A program made the translations under genes and the position numbers. From NCBI GenBank assembly GCA_024710445.1, contig JANJUT010000021.1:1-7709 (forward strand): a stretch of 7,709 nt of DNA. The letters are read 5' to 3'. Numbering within the stretch: the first letter of the stretch is position 1; each line of letters opens with the position of its first letter. This stretch comes from Thiobacillus sp. (GTDB taxonomy: Bacteria; Pseudomonadota; Gammaproteobacteria; Burkholderiales; Thiobacillaceae). Below are positions 1 to 6,014 of this stretch, piece after piece. A model generated the notes under the pieces. That model was not told where the DNA came from, made no database searches, and saw only the letters and a program-made list of their open reading frames with translations.

Positions 1-803
1 CACCCAACCGCTTTCTCGCCAAGACCGCATCGAACATGCAAAAGCCGAATGGGCTGACAGTCATCCGCCAGAATGAATTACCCGAGTGCCTGTATGGCCT
101 GAAACTGGGCGCGCTCACCGGCATTGGCCGTGCCACCGAGCAACGCCTGAACCAGCACGGTATCCGCAGCGTCGAGCAACTTTGCGCCGCCAGCAAGGAC
201 ACCCTGCATCATGCCTGGGGCAGCATCGAGGGCGAACGCTTTTATGACAAATTGCGCGGTAAACAAATCGCTTCACCCCCCACGCTGCGATCCAGCGTCG
301 GCCATTCGCACGTGCTCGCCCCGGAACTGCGCGACCCCGTCTCGGCCCTGGCCGTGCTGCATCGCCTGTTGCACAAGGCCGCGATGCGGCTGCGGCATTA
401 TGGTTTTTGCGCGGGAGGAGTGGGCCTGCATCTCAGTTATCTACAGACGCACGGCAGCAAGCCGGCTCACTGGTCCGATCAGGCCCGGTTCTCGCCCCAT
501 GCCGATACCCTGGCCTTCAATCAGACCCTGGCAGCATTGTGGCAACGCCGCCCGCCCGACCCGGCCCCGCTGCTCAAAGTGGGCGTCACCCTGTCCCATC
601 TCACCGACCAGAATCAGCTCACGCGCGATTTATTTGATTCAGACAATCAGCACGAAGAACTGAATCATGTGCTCGACCGGATCAACCAGCGCTACGGCCC
701 TAATACCCTCTATTTTGGCGGCGCGCACAACGGTCGCGACGCAGCCCCCATGCGCATCGCCTTCAGCCACGTCCCTGAATTACAGGTAGAAAGTGACGGC
801 TGA
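1..803 (+). CDS. Y-family DNA polymerase (UmuC/DinB-like), 5'-truncated by window edge
   Basis: This is the C-terminal part of a translesion DNA polymerase. The reading frame is open from base 3 and enters the window with PNRFLAKTASNMQKPNG, the conserved end of the Y-family palm (the 'N-K-x-A-S' stretch), so the true start lies outside and the internal ATG at 36 is not the start. Next come the thumb with a helix-hairpin-helix-like segment (LTGIGRATEQRLNQHGI, about 105-170) and a little-finger region (from about VGHSHVLAPELRDP). Near the end, QLTRDLF sits where UmuC-type enzymes carry the beta-clamp motif QLxLF, so it may be a stretched or degenerate clamp-binding site. The catalytic Asp/Glu residues lie in the missing N-terminal part and cannot be checked. 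The family bypasses DNA lesions during replication. Whether this is DinB, UmuC or a related uncharacterised subtype cannot be settled from the fragment, so I give no symbol. Confidence 0.88.
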   Translation, partial: PNRFLAKTASNMQKPNGLTVIRQNELPECLYGLKLGALTGIGRATEQRLNQHGIRSVEQLCAASKDTLHHAWGSIEGERFYDKLRGKQIASPPTLRSSVGHSHVLAPELRDPVSALAVLHRLLHKAAMRLRHYGFCAGGVGLHLSYLQTHGSKPAHWSDQARFSPHADTLAFNQTLAALWQRRPPDPAPLLKVGVTLSHLTDQNQLTRDLFDSDNQHEELNHVLDRINQRYGPNTLYFGGAHNGRDAAPMRIAFSHVPELQVESDG

Positions 804-806
804 TAC

Positions 807-835
807 TTGACCGGAACGCCTGCCGACACTAGAAT
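807..835 (+). promoter_or_regulatory. Sigma-70 type promoter of tRNA-Asn
   Basis: TTGACC (807-812) and TAGAAT (830-835) are separated by exactly 17 bp. They are followed by a GC-rich stretch (GCGCGCTCTCC) up to the tRNA at 850. The predicted transcript start near 842 leaves a short leader. A GC-rich discriminator is typical of stable-RNA promoters under stringent control; that regulation is inferred. Confidence 0.75.
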
Positions 836-849
836 GCGCGCTCTCCTAT

Positions 850-925
850 TCCCCGATAGCTCAGTCGGTAGAGCGACGGACTGTTAATCCGCAGGTCCCT
901 GGTTCAAGTCCAGGTCGGGGAGCCA
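850..925 (+). tRNA. tRNA-Asn (anticodon GUU)
   Basis: This is a complete 76-nt cloverleaf with an encoded CCA end. The acceptor stem TCCCCGA (850-856) pairs with TCGGGGA (915-921), followed by discriminator G and CCA (923-925). The D arm contains GCTCAGTCGGTAGAGC, the anticodon loop is CTGTTAA with GTT at 883-885, and the T loop is TTCAAGT. The sequence closely matches the standard bacterial asparagine tRNA. It has its own promoter and terminator, so it appears to be a single-gene transcription unit. No integrase gene or duplicated tRNA 3' end is seen nearby, so there is no sign that it serves as an integration site here. Confidence 0.98.
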
Positions 926-940
926 CGAATTCAAGCACTT

Positions 941-965
941 AGGCCGCCTTAGGGGTGGCCTTTCT
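941..965 (+). terminator. Intrinsic terminator after tRNA-Asn
   Basis: An 8-bp stem is formed by AGGCCGCC (941-948) and GGTGGCCT (954-961), with one G-T wobble and a 5-nt loop, followed by a short T-rich run (TTTCT). It lies 16 nt after the tRNA CCA end, as expected for a tRNA transcription unit. Confidence 0.75.
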
Positions 966-1044
966 GCGCTTCAGGGGTCTGTATAGGCCGCTCCAAGGCT
1001 CGGCATAGGGTCACACGCTCATCCACACGTCAAAGGATATCGAC

Positions 1045-1305
1045 ATGCAGACAGACCAGGTTCTAAACCACTTAAAGAAACATGGCCAGCTTCTCGATCT
1101 GGAGATAGCCTCGGCAACCGGGATAGCCCTGTCTGAAGTGCGCAAATCACTGGCTGACCTAACGTCACGCAAGGAAATATCCCAGTGCAGCGTCACCCAC
1201 TTCAATGGCAACAAGCGTATTGAAGGCATTCAGTGCAGGATTTCCGGCTATGTACCGCCCGTAGCGCCAGGCCGAAAAGCCGGAAAAAGCGCCTCATCCG
1301 ACTAG
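1045..1305 (+). CDS. Small winged-helix DNA-binding protein (hypothetical, 86 aa)
   Basis: This is a probable small transcriptional regulator. The start is supported by AAAGGA about 8 nt before the ATG. Residues 3-14 (TDQVLNHLKKHG), 17-26 (LDLEIASATG) and 28-45 (ALSEVRKSLADLTSRKEI) read as the three helices of a winged helix-turn-helix. The segment at 46-67, rich in polar and beta-prone residues around a GNKR turn, would form the wing. The last ~18 residues are a basic, Pro/Ala/Ser-rich tail (VAPGRKAGKSASSD) that is probably disordered. There is no ligand-binding or dimerisation domain, so it would act as a minimal DNA-binding unit. It is the first of three closely spaced genes (42-nt gap to the FKBP gene, no terminator between), so an operon is likely. 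The specific family and target are not recognised; the wHTH call rests on pattern only. Confidence 0.7.
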   Translation: MQTDQVLNHLKKHGQLLDLEIASATGIALSEVRKSLADLTSRKEISQCSVTHFNGNKRIEGIQCRISGYVPPVAPGRKAGKSASSD

Positions 1306-1347
1306 AAACGGGCAGCCTCTTTAGCTTTTCTGATGGAAGCGTCCACA

Positions 1348-1752
1348 ATGCGTGTGCTCCAAATTCTCATGGCGATTGCAGCCGTTGGCGTCAGCGGCCA
1401 GTCGCTGGCCGCGAATCCGGAAACTTTAGCTTCTGGCGTGATGGTGACGCACATCAAGCCGGGCCAGGGTGCTTCGCCGACTGCAGACAACGTGGTCCGT
1501 GTGCACTACCGTGGAACACTGCCGAACGGAACCGAGTTCGACAGCTCGTACAAGCGCAGCGAGCCCGCCTCTTTCCCGCTGGGCCGGGTCATTCCTTGCT
1601 GGACCCAGGGCGTGCAGAAAATGAAGGTGGGAGGCAAAGCCAGGCTCACCTGCCCGGCTGTTACGGCTTATGGCGCCCGCGGTGTTCCCGGCGTCATTCC
1701 ACCCAATACCGAATTGACCTTTGACATCGAATTGCTGGGTATCGAGCGTTGA
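1348..1752 (+). CDS. FKBP-type peptidyl-prolyl cis-trans isomerase, periplasmic
   Basis: The enzyme isomerises X-Pro peptide bonds and probably helps proteins fold in the periplasm. I chose the ATG at 1348 over the in-frame ATG at 1333 because GGAAG (1335-1339) is 8 nt upstream of it, and because it leaves a clean signal peptide: MRVLQILMAIAAVGVSGQSLA, with likely cleavage near A21/A22. The mature part is a single FKBP domain of about 110 residues. The residues lining the family's active site are all present: Y54, F64-D65, F76, V81-I82, W85, Y108 and F125. There is no N-terminal dimerisation domain as in FkpA or Mip, so this is a minimal secreted FKBP. Two cysteines occur, C84 (in VIPCW) and C102 (in LTCPA), possibly a disulfide in the oxidising periplasm (inferred). 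The next gene starts 32 nt downstream. Confidence 0.93.
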   Translation: MRVLQILMAIAAVGVSGQSLAANPETLASGVMVTHIKPGQGASPTADNVVRVHYRGTLPNGTEFDSSYKRSEPASFPLGRVIPCWTQGVQKMKVGGKARLTCPAVTAYGARGVPGVIPPNTELTFDIELLGIER

Positions 1753-1784
1753 ACAGCGTCATCGGGTAGGCAGGGTTTAGGACC

Positions 1785-2087
1785 ATGCCAGCGTTTCAAC
1801 CCAACAATCCGCTTCACGGTGTCACACTTGAACAGTTATTGAACGACCTGGTTGCGTTCTATGGCTGGGAGGTGTTGGGACGGAAAATCGAGATCCGCTG
1901 CTTTACCCATGACCCCAGCATTACGTCGAGCCTCAAGTTCCTTCGCCGGACCCCATGGGCGCGGACGCGTGTGGAATCGCTGTATATCGCAATGGTGCAA
2001 GGCACTGGCACCGGCCAGTGTAGTCCGCAGGTCTCTGCATCAACTACAGCCAGAGGGCCAAATAATTCCAAAAAGGCTGGCGCTTAA
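1785..2087 (+). CDS. VF530-family (DUF2132) DNA-binding protein with extended C-terminal tail
   Basis: Residues 7-69 carry the family signatures: [10 protein letters not shown] (7-16), YGW (26-28), [10 protein letters not shown] (37-46) and [13 protein letters not shown] (48-60). VF530 from Vibrio fischeri was studied structurally and described as a DNA-binding fold; the cellular role is not established. The family is usually only about 70-80 residues. Here about 30 more follow (from QGTGTG to KKAGA), low in hydrophobics and probably unstructured, with the stop codon inside the loop of a terminator. The original stop may have been lost so that the frame runs on into the terminator: a +1 frame would meet TAG just after the domain, at about 2021. 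The start is ATG 1785, with AGGG 9 nt upstream and TAGGA closer in. It is the last gene of the probable three-gene operon. Confidence 0.88.
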   Translation: MPAFQPNNPLHGVTLEQLLNDLVAFYGWEVLGRKIEIRCFTHDPSITSSLKFLRRTPWARTRVESLYIAMVQGTGTGQCSPQVSASTTARGPNNSKKAGA

Positions 2088-2100
2088 GCGCTGGCCTTTT
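2071..2100 (+). terminator. Strong intrinsic terminator closing the 1045-2087 gene group
   Basis: A 13-bp stem is formed by AAAAGGCTGGCGC (2071-2083) and GCGCTGGCCTTTT (2088-2100), with two G-T wobbles and a TTAA loop (2084-2087). Flanking A and T tracts make it potentially bidirectional. The TAA stop of the VF530 gene (2085-2087) lies in the loop. Confidence 0.88.
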
Positions 2101-2218
2101 CTACATCATGGCTATGCCACATCATCCAGAAATGCCGCAGGTCTGATACCGGAAGCCCTTATTTCAGCCTTCGCGGTCGCGTTACTATATGCAGACGATC
2201 TGATGCCCCAAGCACACT
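2101..2218. other. Intergenic stretch, no gene seen
   Basis: Between the terminator and the palindromic element I see no coding sequence with a ribosome binding site, no RNA gene and no clear promoter. The plus-strand frame that stays open here is out of frame with the VF530 gene and has no family resemblance. Confidence 0.6.
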
Positions 2219-2354
2219 AGGGCCTGTTCACACTAATTTCACGTCTGCGTTGTTGCGATCCGCTTGCTGTGTCTGCACAGCGGCACGTCCCGCTTCGCTG
2301 GCTGCATCCCGAATCGGCCCCGCCGCAGGCGCGAAATTAGTGTGAACAGGCCCT
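2219..2354. repeat. 136-bp palindromic element with 22-bp perfect terminal inverted repeats (MITE/REP-like)
   Basis: The left end (2219-2240, beginning AGGGCCTGTTCACACTAA) is the exact reverse complement of the right end (2333-2354, ending TTAGTGTGAACAGGCCCT). Pairing resumes after one mismatch through about 2249/2324, with one wobble, giving a ~31-bp outer stem. Inside is a smaller perfect hairpin, GCTGTG-TCTG-CACAGC (2266-2281), and the core is GC-rich. There is no coding capacity and no T tract, so it is neither an insertion sequence with a transposase nor an ordinary terminator. Long terminal repeats on a short non-coding body suggest a non-autonomous mobile element or dispersed palindromic repeat. 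No target-site duplication is evident in the flanks (left CACT, right GGCG). Only one copy is in the window, so the repeat class is inferred from form. Confidence 0.75.
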
Positions 2355-2374
2355 GGCGACAATAAACAACAAAC

Positions 2375-2413
2375 GTTGACAAATCATCACCCATTGGTTG
2401 ATCTGCCATCAAC
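2375..2413 (+). promoter_or_regulatory. Two tandem 17-bp dyads, candidate enhancer-binding-protein sites
   Basis: GTTGAC-N5-ATCACC (2375-2391) and GTTGAT-N5-ATCAAC (2397-2413) share the pattern GTTGAY-N5-ATCAMC; the second is a perfect dyad. They start 22 bp apart, two helical turns, so bound dimers would sit on the same DNA face. Their centres are about 105 and 83 bp upstream of the start predicted from the sigma-54 promoter at 2463. That is where bacterial enhancer-binding proteins usually bind. The sites are seen; the protein that binds them is unknown. Confidence 0.55.
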
Positions 2414-2460
2414 TGCTCGCTATCCCTGATAAAACTTATACGGATTTAACGAGATGTTCA

Positions 2461-2477
2461 CCGGCACGATTGTTGCT
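2461..2477 (+). promoter_or_regulatory. Sigma-54 (RpoN) -24/-12 promoter of the GGDEF-EAL gene
   Basis: CCGGCACGATTGTTGCT matches the sigma-54 consensus TGGCACG-N4-TTGCW at all but the first base. The invariant GG (2463-2464) and GC (2475-2476) are separated by exactly 10 bp. The predicted transcription start is about 2487, giving a ~40-nt leader before the ATG at 2527. No convincing sigma-70 promoter was found in the same interval. Confidence 0.75.
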
Positions 2478-2526
2478 AAATGTTTTCGTCTGTGACCATC
2501 AAGCATCCATTGAAAATTGACGGCGT

Positions 2527-5442
2527 ATGAAATCTTTGAATCTGAATATTCGCTCATTGTTTTCCCCTGCCATCACCCTGATGGCGCGCCTGAACTACAC
2601 GAGAAAACTGCCGCTACTCGGATCGATGGCCTTGGTGTCTATCGTGCTGGTGGTATCTGGCCTGTATACCAGCCTCAATCAGACGATCCAAACCTCTCAG
2701 CGCCAATTGCAAGGCCTCGCGCTGCTCGAGCCCATTTCACGCACCATACAAGCCATGCAGCAGCATCGTGGGATATCGGCGGTACTGCTCATCGGCAACG
2801 AAGCGATGAGGGACAGACTTGCCCTCAAGGAGGTGGAGGTTAGCGAAGCACTCAAGGTCCTGGAGGAAAAGCTACCCTCCAACCAGGCCTCCAGCGAAAA
2901 CTTCCAGCACATCAAGAAAAAATGGGATCAACTACGCAAAGAGGGATTCCATTGGACAGCCAATGAAAACTTCGTCGCGCATACTCGTCTGGTCGAGCAA
3001 CTCCAGTTACTCAGCGAATCCATCAGCGATGACTACGCACTGACTCTGGATTCCGAGATCGGATCGTATTACCTGATCGACACATTCATCACCAAGTTGC
3101 CCCATACCCTTGAGCATCTCGGACAGATTCGGGCATGGGGTGCAGGCATTCTGACCCGCAAGCAGGTCAGTGAATCCCAGAAGGTGGAATTGAAGGTCAC
3201 GATTGGCGAGTTCGCCCATACGCTTAAATTCCTCAATAGCAATCTCGAGAAAACAAACGCCCACAACCCGACGCTGCGAAATACGCTCTCGGCGGTATCC
3301 GATGATGTTGCTTCATCAAAGCAGCAGCTTGTCGATCTTGTGGAATCGGACATTATTTCAGGTCGCCTTGCCACGCCCCCGGAAGTCTTTCTGGACATGG
3401 CCACCGCACAGATCAACAACATCTACGCGCAAATATACGTAACGCTGTTGCCGACGACAGAAGCGCTCATCAAGGCACGGATTGCCAGGGCGGAGAAAAA
3501 ACTGTACCTGAGTATCGGCACCACCATGCTGTTATTTCTGACCGTGATCTACTTCGCGGTTGGCAATTTCTTCGTCATTATCGGCAGCATCCGGGCGTTC
3601 ACCGAAGCTGCTCGCGCCTTTGCCGGCGGCAACCTGAAAACGCGCGTCAGGCTCAACACGCGCGATGAACTGAGCCAGGTAGGCGACAGCTTCAACCAGA
3701 TGGCCGATGGCTTCAATGCCATGCTCGAAACACACCTTGAAGATGAAATACGCCTGCGCGCCACCATCGAGACGGCCATGGATGCCGTGGTACAGATGGA
3801 TACCGAAGGCATCATCATCGGCTGGAATCGTCAGGCGGAAAAGGTTTTTGGCTGGACGCGTGAGGAAGCGATCGGGCGGGTATTGCACGAAACCATCATC
3901 CCGAATCAATACCGCGAAGCACACCAGCAGGGGCTGCAGCGCTTTCTGTCTGGCGGCAAACTTACCATTTTGAACTCCCGGGCCGAGTTGCTGGGATTGC
4001 ATCGCGATGGCCACGAATTTCCCATCGAGCTGACCATCACCGCAGTCAGAACAAAGGGCAGGTATGAGTTCAACGGTTTCATCCGCGACATCACCCAGAA
4101 GAAACAATCCGAGGAGCTGATCTGGAACCAGGCCAACTTCGACGCCCTGACCCGATTGCCCAATCGCCACATGTTCCACGACCGCCTGGAGCAGGAGATC
4201 AAGAAGGCTCAGCGCGCCGGCCTGAAAATAGCATTGCTGTACATCGATCTCGATAACTTCAAGGAAATCAACGACACGCTCGGCCATCATTTGGGCGACA
4301 CGCTGCTGAAGGAAGCGGCGCATCGCATCAGCAACTGTGTGCGGACGACCGATACCGTTGCACGCATGGGGGGGGATGAGTTCACCGTAATCCTGGCAGA
4401 GCTTGACGACACCGGCCATATCGAGCGGGTGGCGGAAAGCATCCTGCAACGTCTGGCAGAACCGTACCTGCTGGGAGAAGAAACTGCCCATGTATCCGCC
4501 AGCATCGGCATCACGATCTATCCAGACGACGCCACCGAAATGGACAATCTGCTCAAGCATGCCGACCAGGCAATGTATGCTGCCAAAAGCGCGGGACGCA
4601 ACCGCTTCAGTTATTTCACTCAGTCCATGCAGCAGGCAGCCCAGGCCAAACTACGCCTGATCAACGAGTTGCATGGTGCGTTGGCAGCCAATCAATTCCT
4701 GATTTACTACCAGCCCATCCTGAACCTGGCTACCGGGCATGTCGATAAAGCAGAGGCGCTGATCCGCTGGCAGCATCCCAAGCTTGGCCTGATTGGCCCG
4801 AATGAATTTATCCCACTAGCCGAGGAAACCGGACTGATTATGGAAATCGGTGACTGGATATTCAGGGAGGCGGCACGTCAGGTAAAACGCTGGAGAATGC
4901 AATATCACCCGGCGTTCCAGCTTAGCGTGAACGTGTCACCGGTCCAGTTCGGAAAAAATACCGGCAGCCCATGTCTGAGCTGGTTCGATTATCTGCGGGA
5001 ACTGGAATTGCCCGGGAAAAGCATGAACATTGAAATTACCGAAGGCTTGTTGCTGGCCTCGAATCACGACATTGTCGGAAAACTGCATGAATGCCACAAC
5101 GCGGGCCTGCAGATTTCGATTGATGATTTCGGTACCGGCTACTCATCACTTTCTTATCTGAAGAAATTCGATATCGACTACCTGAAAATCGATCAGTCAT
5201 TCGTGCGCGACTTGGTGACCGACCCCAACGACATGGCGCTGTCCGAGGCCATCATCGTGATGGCGCACAAACTCGGCCTGAAAGTGATCGCCGAAGGCGT
5301 GGAAACAGAGGAACAGCAAAAACTGCTGACCGACGCCGGATGCGACTATGCGCAAGGCTATCTGTTCTCAAAGCCGGTTCCGCCCGAAGAGTTCGAGATA
5401 TTGTTAACAGAACGCTCAAGCAGCCTGGCAGCCCGGCATTGA
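2527..5442 (+). CDS. Membrane-bound sensor with HAMP-PAS-GGDEF-EAL (diguanylate cyclase/phosphodiesterase)
   Basis: A 971-residue inner-membrane enzyme predicted to make and degrade cyclic di-GMP. Order: a transmembrane helix (about 28-47); a ~275-residue, mainly helical periplasmic region (48-325) with a QQHRG motif at 78-82 reminiscent of NIT-like nitrate/nitrite sensor domains (tentative); a second transmembrane helix (326-350); HAMP (about 347-400); PAS/PAC (409-525); GGDEF domain (about 535-695); EAL domain (about 713-960). The cyclase motif GGDEF (615-619) is intact, with inhibitory-site RTTD (606-609) exactly five residues before it. The phosphodiesterase motifs are also complete: EAL (743-745), N802, E836, DDFGTG (866-871), K887, E923 and Q943. 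Both activities are therefore plausible. The start at 2527 has only a weak ribosome binding site; M19 (2581) is an alternative without a better one. Expression is probably sigma-54 dependent. The gene is monocistronic; its downstream neighbour is convergent. Confidence 0.95.
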   Translation: MKSLNLNIRSLFSPAITLMARLNYTRKLPLLGSMALVSIVLVVSGLYTSLNQTIQTSQRQLQGLALLEPISRTIQAMQQHRGISAVLLIGNEAMRDRLALKEVEVSEALKVLEEKLPSNQASSENFQHIKKKWDQLRKEGFHWTANENFVAHTRLVEQLQLLSESISDDYALTLDSEIGSYYLIDTFITKLPHTLEHLGQIRAWGAGILTRKQVSESQKVELKVTIGEFAHTLKFLNSNLEKTNAHNPTLRNTLSAVSDDVASSKQQLVDLVESDIISGRLATPPEVFLDMATAQINNIYAQIYVTLLPTTEALIKARIARAEKKLYLSIGTTMLLFLTVIYFAVGNFFVIIGSIRAFTEAARAFAGGNLKTRVRLNTRDELSQVGDSFNQMADGFNAMLETHLEDEIRLRATIETAMDAVVQMDTEGIIIGWNRQAEKVFGWTREEAIGRVLHETIIPNQYREAHQQGLQRFLSGGKLTILNSRAELLGLHRDGHEFPIELTITAVRTKGRYEFNGFIRDITQKKQSEELIWNQANFDALTRLPNRHMFHDRLEQEIKKAQRAGLKIALLYIDLDNFKEINDTLGHHLGDTLLKEAAHRISNCVRTTDTVARMGGDEFTVILAELDDTGHIERVAESILQRLAEPYLLGEETAHVSASIGITIYPDDATEMDNLLKHADQAMYAAKSAGRNRFSYFTQSMQQAAQAKLRLINELHGALAANQFLIYYQPILNLATGHVDKAEALIRWQHPKLGLIGPNEFIPLAEETGLIMEIGDWIFREAARQVKRWRMQYHPAFQLSVNVSPVQFGKNTGSPCLSWFDYLRELELPGKSMNIEITEGLLLASNHDIVGKLHECHNAGLQISIDDFGTGYSSLSYLKKFDIDYLKIDQSFVRDLVTDPNDMALSEAIIVMAHKLGLKVIAEGVETEEQQKLLTDAGCDYAQGYLFSKPVPPEEFEILLTERSSSLAARH

Positions 5443-5526
5443 CATCCACCAGCTCTGCTGCTGCCGGATTGGTCAGGCAACATCAGGTCAAACCCGTGCT
5501 TCGACACCTGAACCGACAAGCACGCC

Positions 5527-5919
5527 TCACGCCCAGTACCTGGCCTTGTCCGGCAGCACCCAGCGCACTCCGCCACGCGGGTCTTCCTTGTCACCGCGGT
5601 AGCGCGGGATCAGGTGAATATGCAAGTGCGGCACGGTCTGGCCGCCTGCCTGGCCGTGGTTGATGCCAATGTTGTAGCCGTCCGGCTGATGGTGCTTGTC
5701 CAGAATCGTCCGGGCCTGCGCCAGCATCTTGAGCAACGCGGCCTGCTCGGCTTCGCTGGCATCGAACAAGGTAGCGAAGTGGCGGCGCGGAATAATGACC
5801 GTATGGCCGAGCGAGACGGGAAAGCCATCGCGATAGGCTACGGTCAATTCGTCTTCGGCAACGATGCGAAGCGGGTCGAGCTGGCAAAAAGGACAGGGTT
5901 TGGCGTTGGTTGGAGTCAT
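5527..5919 (-). CDS. HIT-family nucleotide hydrolase/transferase
   Basis: A 130-residue cytoplasmic histidine-triad protein. The triad HLHIHLI (H98, H100, H102) is intact, preceded by the family's G-Q-T-V segment (QAGGQTVPHLH), with N86 and H47 (PRRHF) also in expected places. An N-terminal CPFC (9-12) suggests a zinc site shared with H47, as in Fhit/HinT-like bacterial members. Family enzymes act on nucleotide phosphoramidates or dinucleoside polyphosphates; the substrate here cannot be told. The length is normal for a single-domain HIT protein. The start is fixed by the CPFC motif just after it; the ribosome binding site (AAGG one base before the ATG) is poorly spaced. The gene follows the RES toxin gene on the same strand after 95 bp and converges with the GGDEF-EAL gene across 84 bp in which no clear terminator is seen. 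Confidence 0.92.
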   Translation of the reverse strand: MTPTNAKPCPFCQLDPLRIVAEDELTVAYRDGFPVSLGHTVIIPRRHFATLFDASEAEQAALLKMLAQARTILDKHHQPDGYNIGINHGQAGGQTVPHLHIHLIPRYRGDKEDPRGGVRWVLPDKARYWA

Positions 5920-6014
5920 ACCTTGGATAGGCTCGTATTGCTTTCAGAAAATGGGGCTCGGAGCAGTGCAGCGCTTCTGGCGCCGAGTGTAACCGAAGCA
6001 ACGCGCAATCCAGG

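Noticed and set aside
850..965. tRNA-Asn 3' end as an integration site of a genomic island
   Set aside because: No integrase gene and no second copy of the tRNA 3' end are present in the window; the downstream genes look ordinary.
1333..1347. Upstream ATG at 1333 as start of the FKBP gene
   Set aside because: No ribosome binding site precedes it, while GGAAG is well placed for the ATG at 1348, which also gives a cleaner signal peptide.
2376..2404. TTGACA with TGATCT 17 bp downstream as a sigma-70 promoter for the GGDEF-EAL gene
   Set aside because: The -10 matches only two of six consensus bases, and the TTGACA is better explained as part of the first GTTGAY-N5-ATCAMC dyad.
3532..4560. 342-residue minus-strand open frame opposite the GGDEF-EAL gene
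   Set aside because: It is antisense to a clearly conserved coding region, resembles no family, and has the look of a codon-bias shadow.
5495..5524. Inverted repeat CGTGCTT/AAGCACG between the convergent GGDEF-EAL and HIT genes as a shared terminator
   Set aside because: The stem is 7 bp with a 16-nt loop and has no T tract on either strand.
5957..5987. CTCGG/CCGAG hairpin after the RES gene as its terminator
   Set aside because: The stem is short (5 bp plus 2 after a mismatch), the loop is long, and only a weak T run follows on the minus strand.
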